Source of the DNA: Raphanus sativus
Lineage: Eukaryota; Streptophyta; Magnoliopsida; Brassicales; Brassicaceae
Direction: 5' to 3'
Assembly (NCBI RefSeq): GCF_000801105.2
Contig: NC_079517.1
Location: forward strand, 23,628,973-23,692,972
Length of the DNA stretch: 64,000 nt
Shown here: positions 11,321 to 19,780 of the stretch, piece after piece
How the letters are laid out: the number at the start of each line of letters is the position of its first letter
How positions within the stretch are numbered: the stretch's first letter is position 1
Translations under genes and position numbers: made by a program
The notes under the pieces: generated by a model
Told to the model about the DNA's origin: nothing
The model's database searches: none
The model's input: only the letters and a program-made list of their open reading frames with translations

Positions 11321-13233
11321 CTACGAGAACTTGCTGTACTGAGGGACAAGCATGAAGGCATCAATGATGGGCATTATAATCTGAACTTCACTCATTTGCT
11401 TCTCAAAAAGTTCTTTGTACTTCTCCAACAGTTGCTTCTTGAATCTTCCGGGAAATGGCAGCTTAGGTTCATAGGGAGGAGGAACAAAAGAGGACTCTTT
11501 TGTTGGAGTAGCAACTTCACCTTGTTTCATTGTTATCTTCTCTTCTCTCACCTTTCCTTTACCCTTAGCTTCAACAATATTTTCCAGAATCTCTTCATCA
11601 ACCTTCTCATTCACAATCACCACATCATCATCTATGTTGATGGCCACCTCCCCACCTTGTTTCTCATCATCCTTGATGAGGATTCTTGGAGGCAGCTCTC
11701 TTCCACTTCGTAAGGTGATTGCTTTCATTGCTTCCTTAGGGTTTTGCTCCTGTTTTCCAGGTAGTGTTCCTTTATGGCGACTTGGCTGAGAGTTCAAAGA
11801 AGCAAATTGGCTCTCCAAGGCCCTGATCTTGTTGTTCAGCTCTGTGTAGCTAGTATCAATCTTGGAGTGCACCGTTTTGAACTCATGGCCAATGTCCTTT
11901 GCTACTCTAGACTGAGCATCCATTATCTGCTTGAACATTGACTCCATACTTGAATCAGGAGCTTTAGCTTGAGAAGAGCTTCCTTGAGCTTGAGTGGACT
12001 GATTGATGTGGTTCCTAAAACCAAGAGGGGTGTTTTGCCTAGGCTGGTAGTTCCCTTGCTGAGTGTTTTGGTTATGCGGGTATCCTCCTTGCTGGTTGTT
12101 TGGATAAAACCTTGGCTGGTAGTTGTTGTACTGAAAGTTAGGTTCCTTCCTGTGCCAAGTACCATTGTTGTTGATGAAACAAAGCTCTTCCTGCCCTTCC
12201 AAACCATCAACCTCATTCACCTTAGGAGGAGCCTCTTGACTAGGATCACCAACAAAATTATTCTGCTCCTTCTTAGCTTGGTTGGAAAGAACCAAATCCA
12301 AATTCTCTTGCAAGGACTTGATATCTTTCCTTGTTTGTTGATCTTCACCTCTGTTGGCCCTATCATACTCCTCACTGTATACTGAATCGCTCTTGGCCAT
12401 GTTCTCTACCAGTTCCTCTGCCTCATGCTCAGTTCTTCCCAAGAAGAAATCATTGCTAGCAGTGTCAAGCCTGTTTCTACAAGATGGTAGAACTCTCCTG
12501 TAGAAGGTGCTAAGCTAAGCAAACTCTCCTTGCGGAAACCATGATGAGGACATTGAGCTTGGTAGTCTTTGAATATCTCCCATGCCTCATTGAAGCTCTC
12601 TAGATTCTTTTGTTGAAATCCAGAGATCTCATTTCTGATCTTCGCTGTTCTTGAATTGGAGAAAAATTTCTCTAAGAAGGCTCTCTTATAGTCCTCCCAA
12701 GTAGTGATAGTGTCACTTGGGAGGACCTCTCCCACTGATGTGCCTTGTCTCCCAATGAGAAAAGGAACAGCTTCAACTTGAAGGCATCTTCAGAAACACT
12801 ATTTGTCTTGGACAAACCACAATATTGTTAAAACTTTTACAAGTGATCAATAGGATCCTCAGCTGCAAGGCCATGATACTTGTTATGCTCTATGGCGTTG
12901 AGCAGCCCTGACTTGATCTCAAAATGTTTGTTCTCCACTTTGTGGTGCTCTGATTCCCAACCTATGACCATGAATGTGAGACTGATCATAGGCTCCGATG
13001 GCTCTAGCTTGGCACTGAGGGTGTTGTGGCTGGCGTGGTGGTCTAGGGTTATCAGCTCTTGGACCATTGCCTCCTTGGGCATCTTGAGGATGATGCTCCA
13101 TATCAAACTTCAATCTCTCCAAATGAGCCTGTTGCTCTACTTCTCTTATATGTCTTGCTATTTCCCTCTCAAGTGTAGCAATCTCTTCAACAGTATGGAC
13201 CAAGTTAGATACACCTCTGCTTCTTGTGATCAT
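11321..13233 (-). pseudogene. Element B gag, broken
   Basis: The likely start is the ATG at 13233 (MITRSRGVSNLV), followed by a charged helix (EEIATLEREIARHIREVEQ) and a proline/glutamine-rich stretch. The core at 12406-12735 has the Athila-type sequence [17 protein letters not shown] and [11 protein letters not shown], with CPHHGF near its end. A frameshift near 12450-12530 moves into the 11321-12442 frame, which encodes an asparagine/glutamine-rich part, a charged linker and the region leading into the protease. Deletions near 12780-12840 also interrupt it. No CCHC knuckle is visible. Confidence 0.75.
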
Positions 13234-13335
13234 ACACCTGAAATTCAAAGATAGAAGAAGAAAGAGAATCAATATCACAAGAAAATAAAAATGACTTAGT
13301 CTCAAGCAAGTGACTATCACAATCAACTTAGAATT

Positions 13336-13349
13336 TGGCAACGGCGCCA
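13336..13349 (-). other. Element B primer binding site
   Basis: Minus-strand TGGCGCCGTTGCCA lies three bases from the LTR start. It is the same tRNA-Asp-type core as in elements A and J, with the 3' part diverged. Confidence 0.7.
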
Positions 13350-13352
13350 ATT

Positions 13353-13472
13353 TGATGATGGCCTTTTGCAAGGGTCCTATCAAATGCTGTAATATAAATT
13401 ATGTCAATCCAGTTCTAAGTTATTATCAAGCAAAGGGAATACAAGACTATACTAAAATCTAAGTGCTACCTG
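13353..13472 (-). repeat. Element B 5' LTR fragment
   Basis: Starts TGATGATGG next to the primer site and is interrupted after 120 bp by the LTR of element C. The 32711 LTR-like fragment (element E) has a similar beginning. Confidence 0.7.
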
Positions 13473-13988
13473 TGAGGGATTAAACTCACCTCCTGATTTT
13501 AGGTCAGGTTATAGTTTAGGAAAGGATTAGGGAAAGATAATCGTGGGCTGAATCCCGTAAGAACTTGTAGAATGAATGATGATTTGTATTGATAATGTGG
13601 TAAAAGAAGGGTTACAAAAGATGTTTCTCTCGATGATTACAAAGATAATAAACTGCTCTAGAGATGATGTGAATAATCGTCCAAATGAATAAGGATTGAT
13701 TTTTTCTTTAAATAGCCTCAAGCTCCGTCGGTTGCTACCAACAGGTTCCCGAGATCCTCTCCGTGATTTGAGGGATTTGTAACAGCTTCCCTTTGACCGG
13801 GTCCTGCGCCTGTTTACTTGTCAACGAGCTGCCTCTTTTCCTTGACCTCTCTGATGAACATCTCCAGCTCACAGCCTCCGGATCTGACTTAGCTGTTTTT
13901 GAAGATTAAATTCATGATGGGCCTTTCACGGCCTGTTATCATTTCTTATTGTCTATCACTAGCTAGGGGGTCATATTTGGGCCCAACA
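13473..13988 (-). repeat. Element C 3' LTR
   Basis: Begins TGTGAGGGATTAAACTCACC and ends GGGCCCAACA, 516 bp. It is alignable along its length with the LTRs of H and, in reverse complement, D. On the minus strand CTATTTAAAG near 13709-13718 is a TATA-like candidate. Confidence 0.9.
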
Positions 13989-14003
13989 GTTGCCCCCAGC
14001 TTT
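13989..14003 (-). other. Element C polypurine tract
   Basis: Minus-strand AAAGCTGGGGGCAAC abuts the LTR. Element D has a nearly identical tract at 29945-29959. Confidence 0.75.
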
Positions 14004-14102
14004 CGAGATAAGATTCCTTATCTCGGAAGCTAGACCTAGACACCGAGCATCAATCTTTTTGTTGAGATCTCGAGCAACAGTTATCTTTATTGAAGATTTC
14101 CT

Positions 14103-14405
14103 TTGCTTAATCTGATGGATACGATTGCGTATGAAAAGGAGCAAGTATCCGACTTCTCGGCCTGCAAGCTTCCCATTCCTCAATTCTCAGAGAGTTCAGG
14201 TACTTTCGAGATTAACATGTTTAATCTATCCTTTTCCGGAGAGTATGGTTCTAACTTAGGTTTGGTGGGCCCTGATTCAGCTCCAGTCGAGACGTCCCAG
14301 ATGGGCGATGACAAGGAGGCAGATGAGGGAGATCCAGCCAAAGAAAGTGATCCAGTCGAGGGAGACAAGGATGTCGGGATGAGCTCCCGTGATAATGATG
14401 TCTAA
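14103..14405 (+). pseudogene. Element C antisense ORF remnant (last exon end)
   Basis: This 100-residue stretch encodes only the C-terminal end of the aORF seen complete in H (38495-40970) and D: VSDF, PIPQFSESSG, FEINMFNLSFSGEYGSN and an acidic tail ending in DNDV. Just upstream, sequence homologous to the region before the H aORF start joins directly to the last exon. About 2.5 kb, including the start and the first three exons, has been lost. It is on the strand opposite to C's gag-pol. Confidence 0.75.
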
Positions 14406-14864
14406 GAGCTGCGGTTCTTTTTGAATTGTAATGTTGCTTTTCATGACTTTTGCCCAATGGGCTTTGTTTACGTTTCAGACTTATAGCCTGAGGAGGCTTT
14501 TAAACCTTAGGGTCTTCTGAACCCTCGTTAGCATGGGGAGGCTTTTAAACCCTTTTATTCAAATTTCGATTTTGTTTTTCGTATTAAGTCATTTGACTTG
14601 GTTTGATCGTTTCTTGGATGAGATTGACTTTTGTCAAGTGGAAGTTTCGGTTAGGACATGTATCGTGATTATTATATACAATGTCTAATGACTTATCAGA
14701 TCTCGAAGATTTTGAGTGTATTCGATTATGAGGATCCTTAGAAGGAGTTCCTGAAATATTATGATTAGCTCCGGGTTTTTAAGAACCTGAGCTACCCTGA
14801 AGACCTTAAGAGGGGGTTCATGGGAACCTGAATTCGTTTGTGGGATTTTAAGACCCATTGAAGT
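14406..14864. other. Element C 3' non-coding region before the repeats
   Basis: Homologous to H 40971-41430: two 'GGAGGCTTTTAAACC' stretches and a purine/pyrimidine-rich region. No coding frame or RNA gene seen. Confidence 0.6.
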
Positions 14865-15060
14865 TTGCTTAGGATTTTAAGACCTTTTGAGATTTATAAA
14901 GATTTTAAGACCTTTTGAGATTTGATAAGGATTTTAAGACCTTTTGGGATTTGATAAGGATTTTAAGACCTTTAGTGGTTTCTAAGGATTTTTAAGACCT
15001 TAGATTTAGGTTTGTCGAAGTTTGATTTCGCCTGAAGGATTTTAAGACCTTCGAGTTTAC
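14865..15060. repeat. Short tandem repeat, unit about 29 bp
   Basis: Diverged copies of GATTTTAAGACCTTTTGAGA plus TTTGATAAG. The same type is present in H (41430-41600). Confidence 0.75.
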
Positions 15061-15070
15061 TAAGGATTTT

Positions 15071-15758
15071 AGGTTCAGGTTGACGGAGACCTGAATTTGT
15101 TCGAAGGGTTTTAAGACCTTAGGTTCAGGTTCACGGAGACCTGAATTTGTTCGAAGGGTTTTAAGACCTTAGGTTCAGGTTCACAGAGACCTGAATTTAT
15201 TCGAAGGGTTTTAAGACCTTAGGTTCAGGTTCACGGAGACCTGAATTTGTTCGAAGGGTTTTAAGACCTTAGGTTCAGGTTCACGGAGACCTGAATTTGT
15301 TCGAAGGGTTTTAAGACCTTAGGTTCAGGTTCATTGAGACCTGAATTTGTTCGAAGGGTTTTAAGACCTTAGGTTCAGGTTCATTGAGACCTGAATTTGT
15401 TCGAAGGGTTTTAAGACCTTAGGTTCAGGTTCATTGAGACCTGAATTTGTTCGAAGGGTTTTAAGACCTTAGGTTCAGGTTCATTGAGACCTGAATTTGT
15501 TCGAAGGATTTTAAGATCTTAGGTTCAGGTTCATTGAGACCTGAATTTGTTCGGAGGTTTTTAAGACCTTAGGTTCAGGTTCATTGAGACCTGAATTTGT
15601 TCGAAGGATTTTAAGACCTTAGGTTCAGGTTCGTAGAGACCTGAGTTTGTTCGAAGGATTTTAAGACCTTAGGTTCAGGTTCGTAGAGACCTGAATTTGT
15701 TCAAAGGGTTTTAAGACCTTGAGTTCAGGTTCATAGAGACCTGAATTTGTTCGAAGGT
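15071..15758. repeat. 50-bp minisatellite, 13 full copies and one partial
   Basis: Each unit runs AGGTTCAGGTTCA-CGGAGACCTGAA, then TTTGTTCGAAGGGTT and TTAAGACCTT. Copies begin every 50 bases from 15071 to 15671, with a partial at 15721. Within a unit TTCAGGT...ACCTGAA and AAGG...CCTT are inverted, so a transcript could form small hairpins. D has a few copies (26400-26480) and H only degenerate ones, so the array expanded in C. It lies between the aORF end and the integrase end. Confidence 0.9.
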
Positions 15759-16009
15759 CAAGTTATCGAAGATAATTGCTTTATTGATAATAGGATACTT
15801 GGTATCACAATAATCATACAATCCCTGTTTGGGCTATATGTTCTCAAACATATGCCCCTTTCGTCATGGTGGAAAGAGTGTTAAAATGAGATTGGGGTTG
15901 CACTCATAACACAATTGCCTACGTACCCACTCAAAGGGTCAAGCCTAACGTAATTCGAGGAATTTAAGTACCTAATGATAGTATTTCTTCAGATTTGTGG
16001 CATTCCACG
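15759..16009. other. Element C non-coding stretch between repeats and integrase
   Basis: Matches H 41690-41905 and, inverted, D 26093-26330. The polymerase stop codon region lies near 16000. Nothing else recognised. Confidence 0.6.
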
Positions 16010-17190
16010 ATATGATTTCAGGTACTCCGGTTCGCACCTTCAGGAGCTTTTAGACGCCAGGTCGTACCACGTGGATAATCCGGTAGGGACCTTCCCAATT
16101 GGTTCCTAACTTCCCAGCATCTGGTTCCTTGGTTCCTTCGAAAACTTTCCTAAGTACTAGGTCACCTACAACGAATTGTTGAGGCCTGACTTTGGAATTG
16201 TAATGTCAGGCCATTGATTGCTGATAGTTTTGAATCTGAAGCAAAACTTGGTCTTGTCGTTTATCGATTAAATCGAAGCTGTCTGATAAGAGCTGGTCGT
16301 TAGCTTCGAGATCAGACGTACAGAGCTCTCGACGGAGGCTCCCAGTGGAGGTTTCCGCCGGAACGACAGCTTCCATTTCGTAGGCTAAAGAGAAAAGGGT
16401 TTCCTCTGTAGCCTTTCTCGGGGTGGTTCGTCATGCCCAAAGTACTTCAGGTATCTTTTCAGACCAGATTTTCTTGTTGGTTCCGAGGCGTTTCTTGAGG
16501 TTTGCTAATATTGACTTATTAGCAGCCTCTGCCTGACCGTTACCTTGAGGTCGTCGAGGTGTTGAGAAGTTAAGGCGGATATTCCACTTGTCGCAAAATG
16601 CTTTGAAGTCGCGAGAAATGAACTGTCCTCCATTATCGGTTACGATCTCATACGGGACGCCGTGGCGGCAGACAATGTCTTTCCACACAAATCTTCGACT
16701 TCGAATCTAGTTATCTGTTGGAAAGCTTTTGCTTCTATCCACTTCGTGAAGTAGTCTGTCAAGACCAAGAGGAAGCGTAGCTTCTGCCTTCCTCTTCCTG
16801 ACGTTATGAGTGGTTCTACGATGTCCATGGACCACCTCATGAACGGGTACTGAGCGGATATTGAGGATAATTTTTTCCGCAGGCTGATGTATAATCGATG
16901 CATGCCTTTGGCATTTATCACATGAAGAGGAGTAAACCTCGCAGTCACCGATAATGGTGGGCCAGAAATAGCCATGTCTTTTGATTCGGATAGCTAGAGC
17001 TATGCCCCCAGAGTGGTTTACTCAGGAGCATGCGTGCATTTCTTTCATAAGATTGATAGCATCGAGGCCATGGACGCATTTTAGGTAAGGTCCGGAAATG
17101 CTTCGTTTATGGAGGGCTGACTCGATTATGCAGTATCTTGCGCTTAATGCTTTGAGTTTTCGGGCCTCCCACTTATTGAGGGGGAATCTT
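16010..17190 (-). pseudogene. Element C integrase, broken
   Basis: Homologous to the D and H integrases. The core motifs VTDNGGQFI and [10 protein letters not shown] (second Asp and Glu of DDE) are in 16431-16688, and the first Asp segment MRWSMDIV is in 16640-16975. The zinc finger near 17022-17060 is damaged: CGNHSGG of the relatives is preceded here by an in-frame stop after MHACS. The C-terminal part (16010-16430) has no long frame. Several frameshifts make it inactive. Confidence 0.8.
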
Positions 17191-18425
17191 ACCCTACAAG
17201 ATGTACTGCATGATCGGTATTCTCCAATCCTCTCTCCCAATGATTTTGTCATGAAGAGATGAGGGCGGGTCTTGTTCAGGTCCCTGAGTGTCGTGACCTG
17301 ATGTGTCTTGTTCAGGTCCCTGAGTGTCGTGACCTGATGTCTTATTGCCCCCGGAGATATTGGTCGGATTAGGCTCGAAGGAGTCTGAATTCTGAGGAAT
17401 ATCTCCAGTTCTGGTGTTGTTCTCCGGAGTCTGGGTCGTTTCTTCGGATGCGCTTTCAAAAGCAGAACTACTCCTGGTCCTGGCTGCGTGGACAGGTGAA
17501 TCCGAGGTCTGGATCTTGCCCCCGGAGGTATGCTTTTTAAAGCTACGAATTCTGGTTTTTGGGAACCAGTACGTTGTAAAAACTTGGGTTGCTACCGTCT
17601 GGGGGTAGCTACCTTCCGTTTGCTCTTTCGGCTTGCTATCGATCTCAGCTTTGGTAGCTATGTCGATACTTGGCTTTTCGATTCCCTTTACGGGTATGAT
17701 CCGTTTTACGAGGGGGTCTGATGTTGACGCTAAAGCAGCCAGCGCGTCTGCTGAGGAGTTCTCTCCTCGTGGGATCCTCGTTAGTTCAAATCTGTTGAAC
17801 TGCTTAGTGAGGTTCCGGACATCTTCTAGGTATGCCCCCATTCTTTCGTCCCTTGTTTCATACTCGCCGTGGAACTGGCTAGCTACTAGCTGTGAATCAC
17901 TATAAGCGTTCAGCTCTTGAATTCCGAGGCTTAGGGCGAGTTTTAATCCTGCAATTAATGCTTCGTATTCAGCCTCGTTATTAGAAGCGCTGAATCCAAG
18001 CCTGTAGGATTGTTGGATGGTTTCTCCAGCTGAGGAGGTCAGCCTTAGACCGATGCCGGAACCTTGTCTTGGCGAGGCTCGTCAATGTACAGACTCCACT
18101 TCGGAGCTTCCGTTTCCAAGTCTAGTTGTTCGGAAGCTAGCTCGATTATGAAATCGGCAAGGACCTGAGCTTTTGCTGCTACTCGAGCTCTATACTCGAT
18201 ATCGTATTCACTGAGCTCTATTGCCCATTTAGCAAATCGTCATCATTGGCTAGGGCTGTGCAAAATTGTTCGCAATGGTTGTGAAGTCATTACGACGATT
18301 GAGTGCGATTGGAAATAAGGTCGCAATTTTCTGGCAGCTGTTACGACAGCTAGAGCTAGTTTTTCCATAGTAGGGTATCTAGTTTCGGCGTCTATCAGAC
18401 TCTTGCTGGTATAATAGACAGGTCT
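17191..18425 (-). pseudogene. Element C second RNase H and variable linker
   Basis: The frame 17194-17841 starts in the C-terminal half of an RNase H ([20 protein letters not shown]) and runs into a serine/threonine/proline-rich linker before integrase. The linker contains a 36-bp exact tandem duplication (17269-17304 and 17305-17340), giving twelve repeated residues. Upstream, 17842-18425 is homologous to the two RNase H domains of D but carries stops and frame changes. The additional RNase H (VDGASS...NNEAEYEAL...YSDSQLV...ADALA in D) is a known Tat-lineage acquisition. Confidence 0.75.
17269..17340. repeat. 36-bp direct duplication in the linker
   Basis: Two identical adjacent copies beginning GTCTTGTTCAGGTCCCTGAG. 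In-frame, so it only lengthens the linker. D and H lack it. Confidence 0.85.
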
Positions 18426-19171
18426 TTACTCGTTTTGCTCTTCTCGTACCGGCACACCACTAACTGCAGCGGTTGACACAGCGAGGTATAGATACAGTGG
18501 TTCTCCCATTACTGGTTTGGCCAAGATGGGAGGTTCGGAGAGGTAAGCTTTCAATTTCTTGAAGGCTTCCTCGCACTTCTCGTCCCATAAGAAATTCTTA
18601 TTATTTTTTAGAAGTTTGTAGAATGGGAGGCACTTATCGATGGACCTGGATATGAATCGATTTAGTGCTGCGATTCGTCCAGTCAATCTCTGTACCTCTC
18701 TGGTTGTCTTAGGTGACGGTATTTTCAGAAAGGTAGCTATCTGTTTCGGGTTGGCTTCGATGCCTCTTTCGGTTACGAGGTAGCCGAGGAACTCGCTTGA
18801 AGGTACCCCGAAGATGCACTTAGCAGGGTTGAGCTTCATATCGTATTTGTTGAGGATATCGAAGCATTCCCTTAGGTGGGAAATGTGGTTTTCTCCAATT
18901 GAGGATTTGACTAGCATATCATCAATATAGACCTCCATGGTTTTCCCGAGCTGGCCAGCGAACATTTGAGTCACTAGCCTTTGATAGGTAGCTCCTGCAT
19001 TTTTTAAACCGAATGGCATGACCTTATAGCAATAGGTCCCTCATTCAGTTATGAATGCAGTTTTCTCTTGATCGTCGAGATCCATCATGATTTGATTGTA
19101 CCCTGAAAAGGCATCCATGAAGGACAGGAGCTGGTGGCCAGCAGTGGCCTCGACCAAACGATCGATGTGAG
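18426..19171 (-). pseudogene. Element C RT, C-terminal part
   Basis: The frame from 19019 starts MPFGLKNAGATYQRLV and contains the catalytic motif YIDDML and the tether sequence LTGRIAALNRFIS. Just upstream an in-frame TGA replaces an Arg codon present in D (ITER/GTYCYKV), a C-to-T change at a CpG. The RT continues N-terminally across the D insertion to 30505 and beyond. Confidence 0.85.
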
Positions 19172-19176
19172 GTAAC
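19172..19176. repeat. Target-site duplication of D, left copy (GTAAC)
   Basis: Identical to 30505-30509 on the other side of D, and it splits the RT codons of C. It proves that D was inserted into C. Confidence 0.93.
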
Positions 19177-19727
19177 TGTTGGGCCCGAATATGGCCCGGT
19201 AGCTAATTGTGGAATAATGAAAGACGATAACAGGCCGCGACTGGCCCATCACGAGTTCGACATCTAAAAGGAGCTAAGCTGAAGCCGAAGGCTGAGAGCT
19301 AAGGCGATCTTTAAAGAGGTCACGGAGAAGAGGAAGCTCACGTCACAACATGAAGAAGCGCAGGACCCGGTCAAAGGGAAGCTGTTGCGGATTCCACCTC
19401 AAGCGGAGAAGATCTCGGAGATTAGTTGAAGACAACCTAAAGAAGTCCAAGGCTATAAAAAGAGAAGGTTGAGGACCAAGAAGAGGATCGGATTCAACTC
19501 ATATTTTCACTCTACATTCATCAAAACATTCTGATCATAATATTCTTGTAATCTTTATAATCATCAAGAGAAACATTTCTTTGTAACCATTCCTTTACCA
19601 TATTATCAATACAAATCAAAGTTCATTCATCAAGTTCTTACGGGGTTCAGCCCGCGATAATCTTTCCCTAACCTTTCCTAAACATAAAACCTGATCTAAA
19701 ATCTAGGAGTGAGTTTTACTCCTCACA
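19177..19727 (+). repeat. Element D 5' LTR
   Basis: TGTTGGGCCCGAATATGG to ...ACTCCTCACA, 551 bp. The TATA candidate is at 19454-19460. Confidence 0.94.
19454..19460 (+). promoter_or_regulatory. LTR TATA-box candidate (TATAAAA)
   Basis: GGCTATAAAAAGAG lies mid-LTR. The 3' LTR reads GGCTTAAAAAGAG here (around 30230), so the box is intact only in the copy that would drive the element. Confidence 0.6.
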
Positions 19728-19729
19728 AT

Positions 19730-19747
19730 TGGCGCCGTCTGTGGGGA
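19730..19747 (+). other. Element D primer binding site
   Basis: TGGCGCCGTCTGTGGGGA begins three bases after the LTR. H has the same 18 bases (48682-48699). It differs from the tRNA-Asp type of A, B and J after TGGCGCCGT. A tRNA-Arg primer is usual for Tat elements as far as I recall. Confidence 0.8.
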
Positions 19748-19780
19748 AGAAACAATCGAATCCCTTACTCTAACTTGAGG

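Larger units (their letters stand above)
8422..13472 (-). mobile_element. Element B: degenerate Athila Ty3/gypsy element (5' part)
   Basis: Order on the minus strand is LTR start (13472-13353), primer site, gag, protease, RT, RNase H and integrase. Sequence is lost left of 8422, where element A was inserted, and right of 13472, where element C was inserted into the LTR. The RT and gag sequences are typical of the Athila lineage. Confidence 0.85.

Noticed and set aside
15071..15758. Regular direct repeats resembling a CRISPR array
   Set aside because: Units are contiguous 50-bp copies without unique spacers, in a plant retrotransposon.
19709..19780. A gag start upstream, inside the LTR and primer site
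   Set aside because: It would need a non-AUG codon; the first ATG is 19781 and H agrees.
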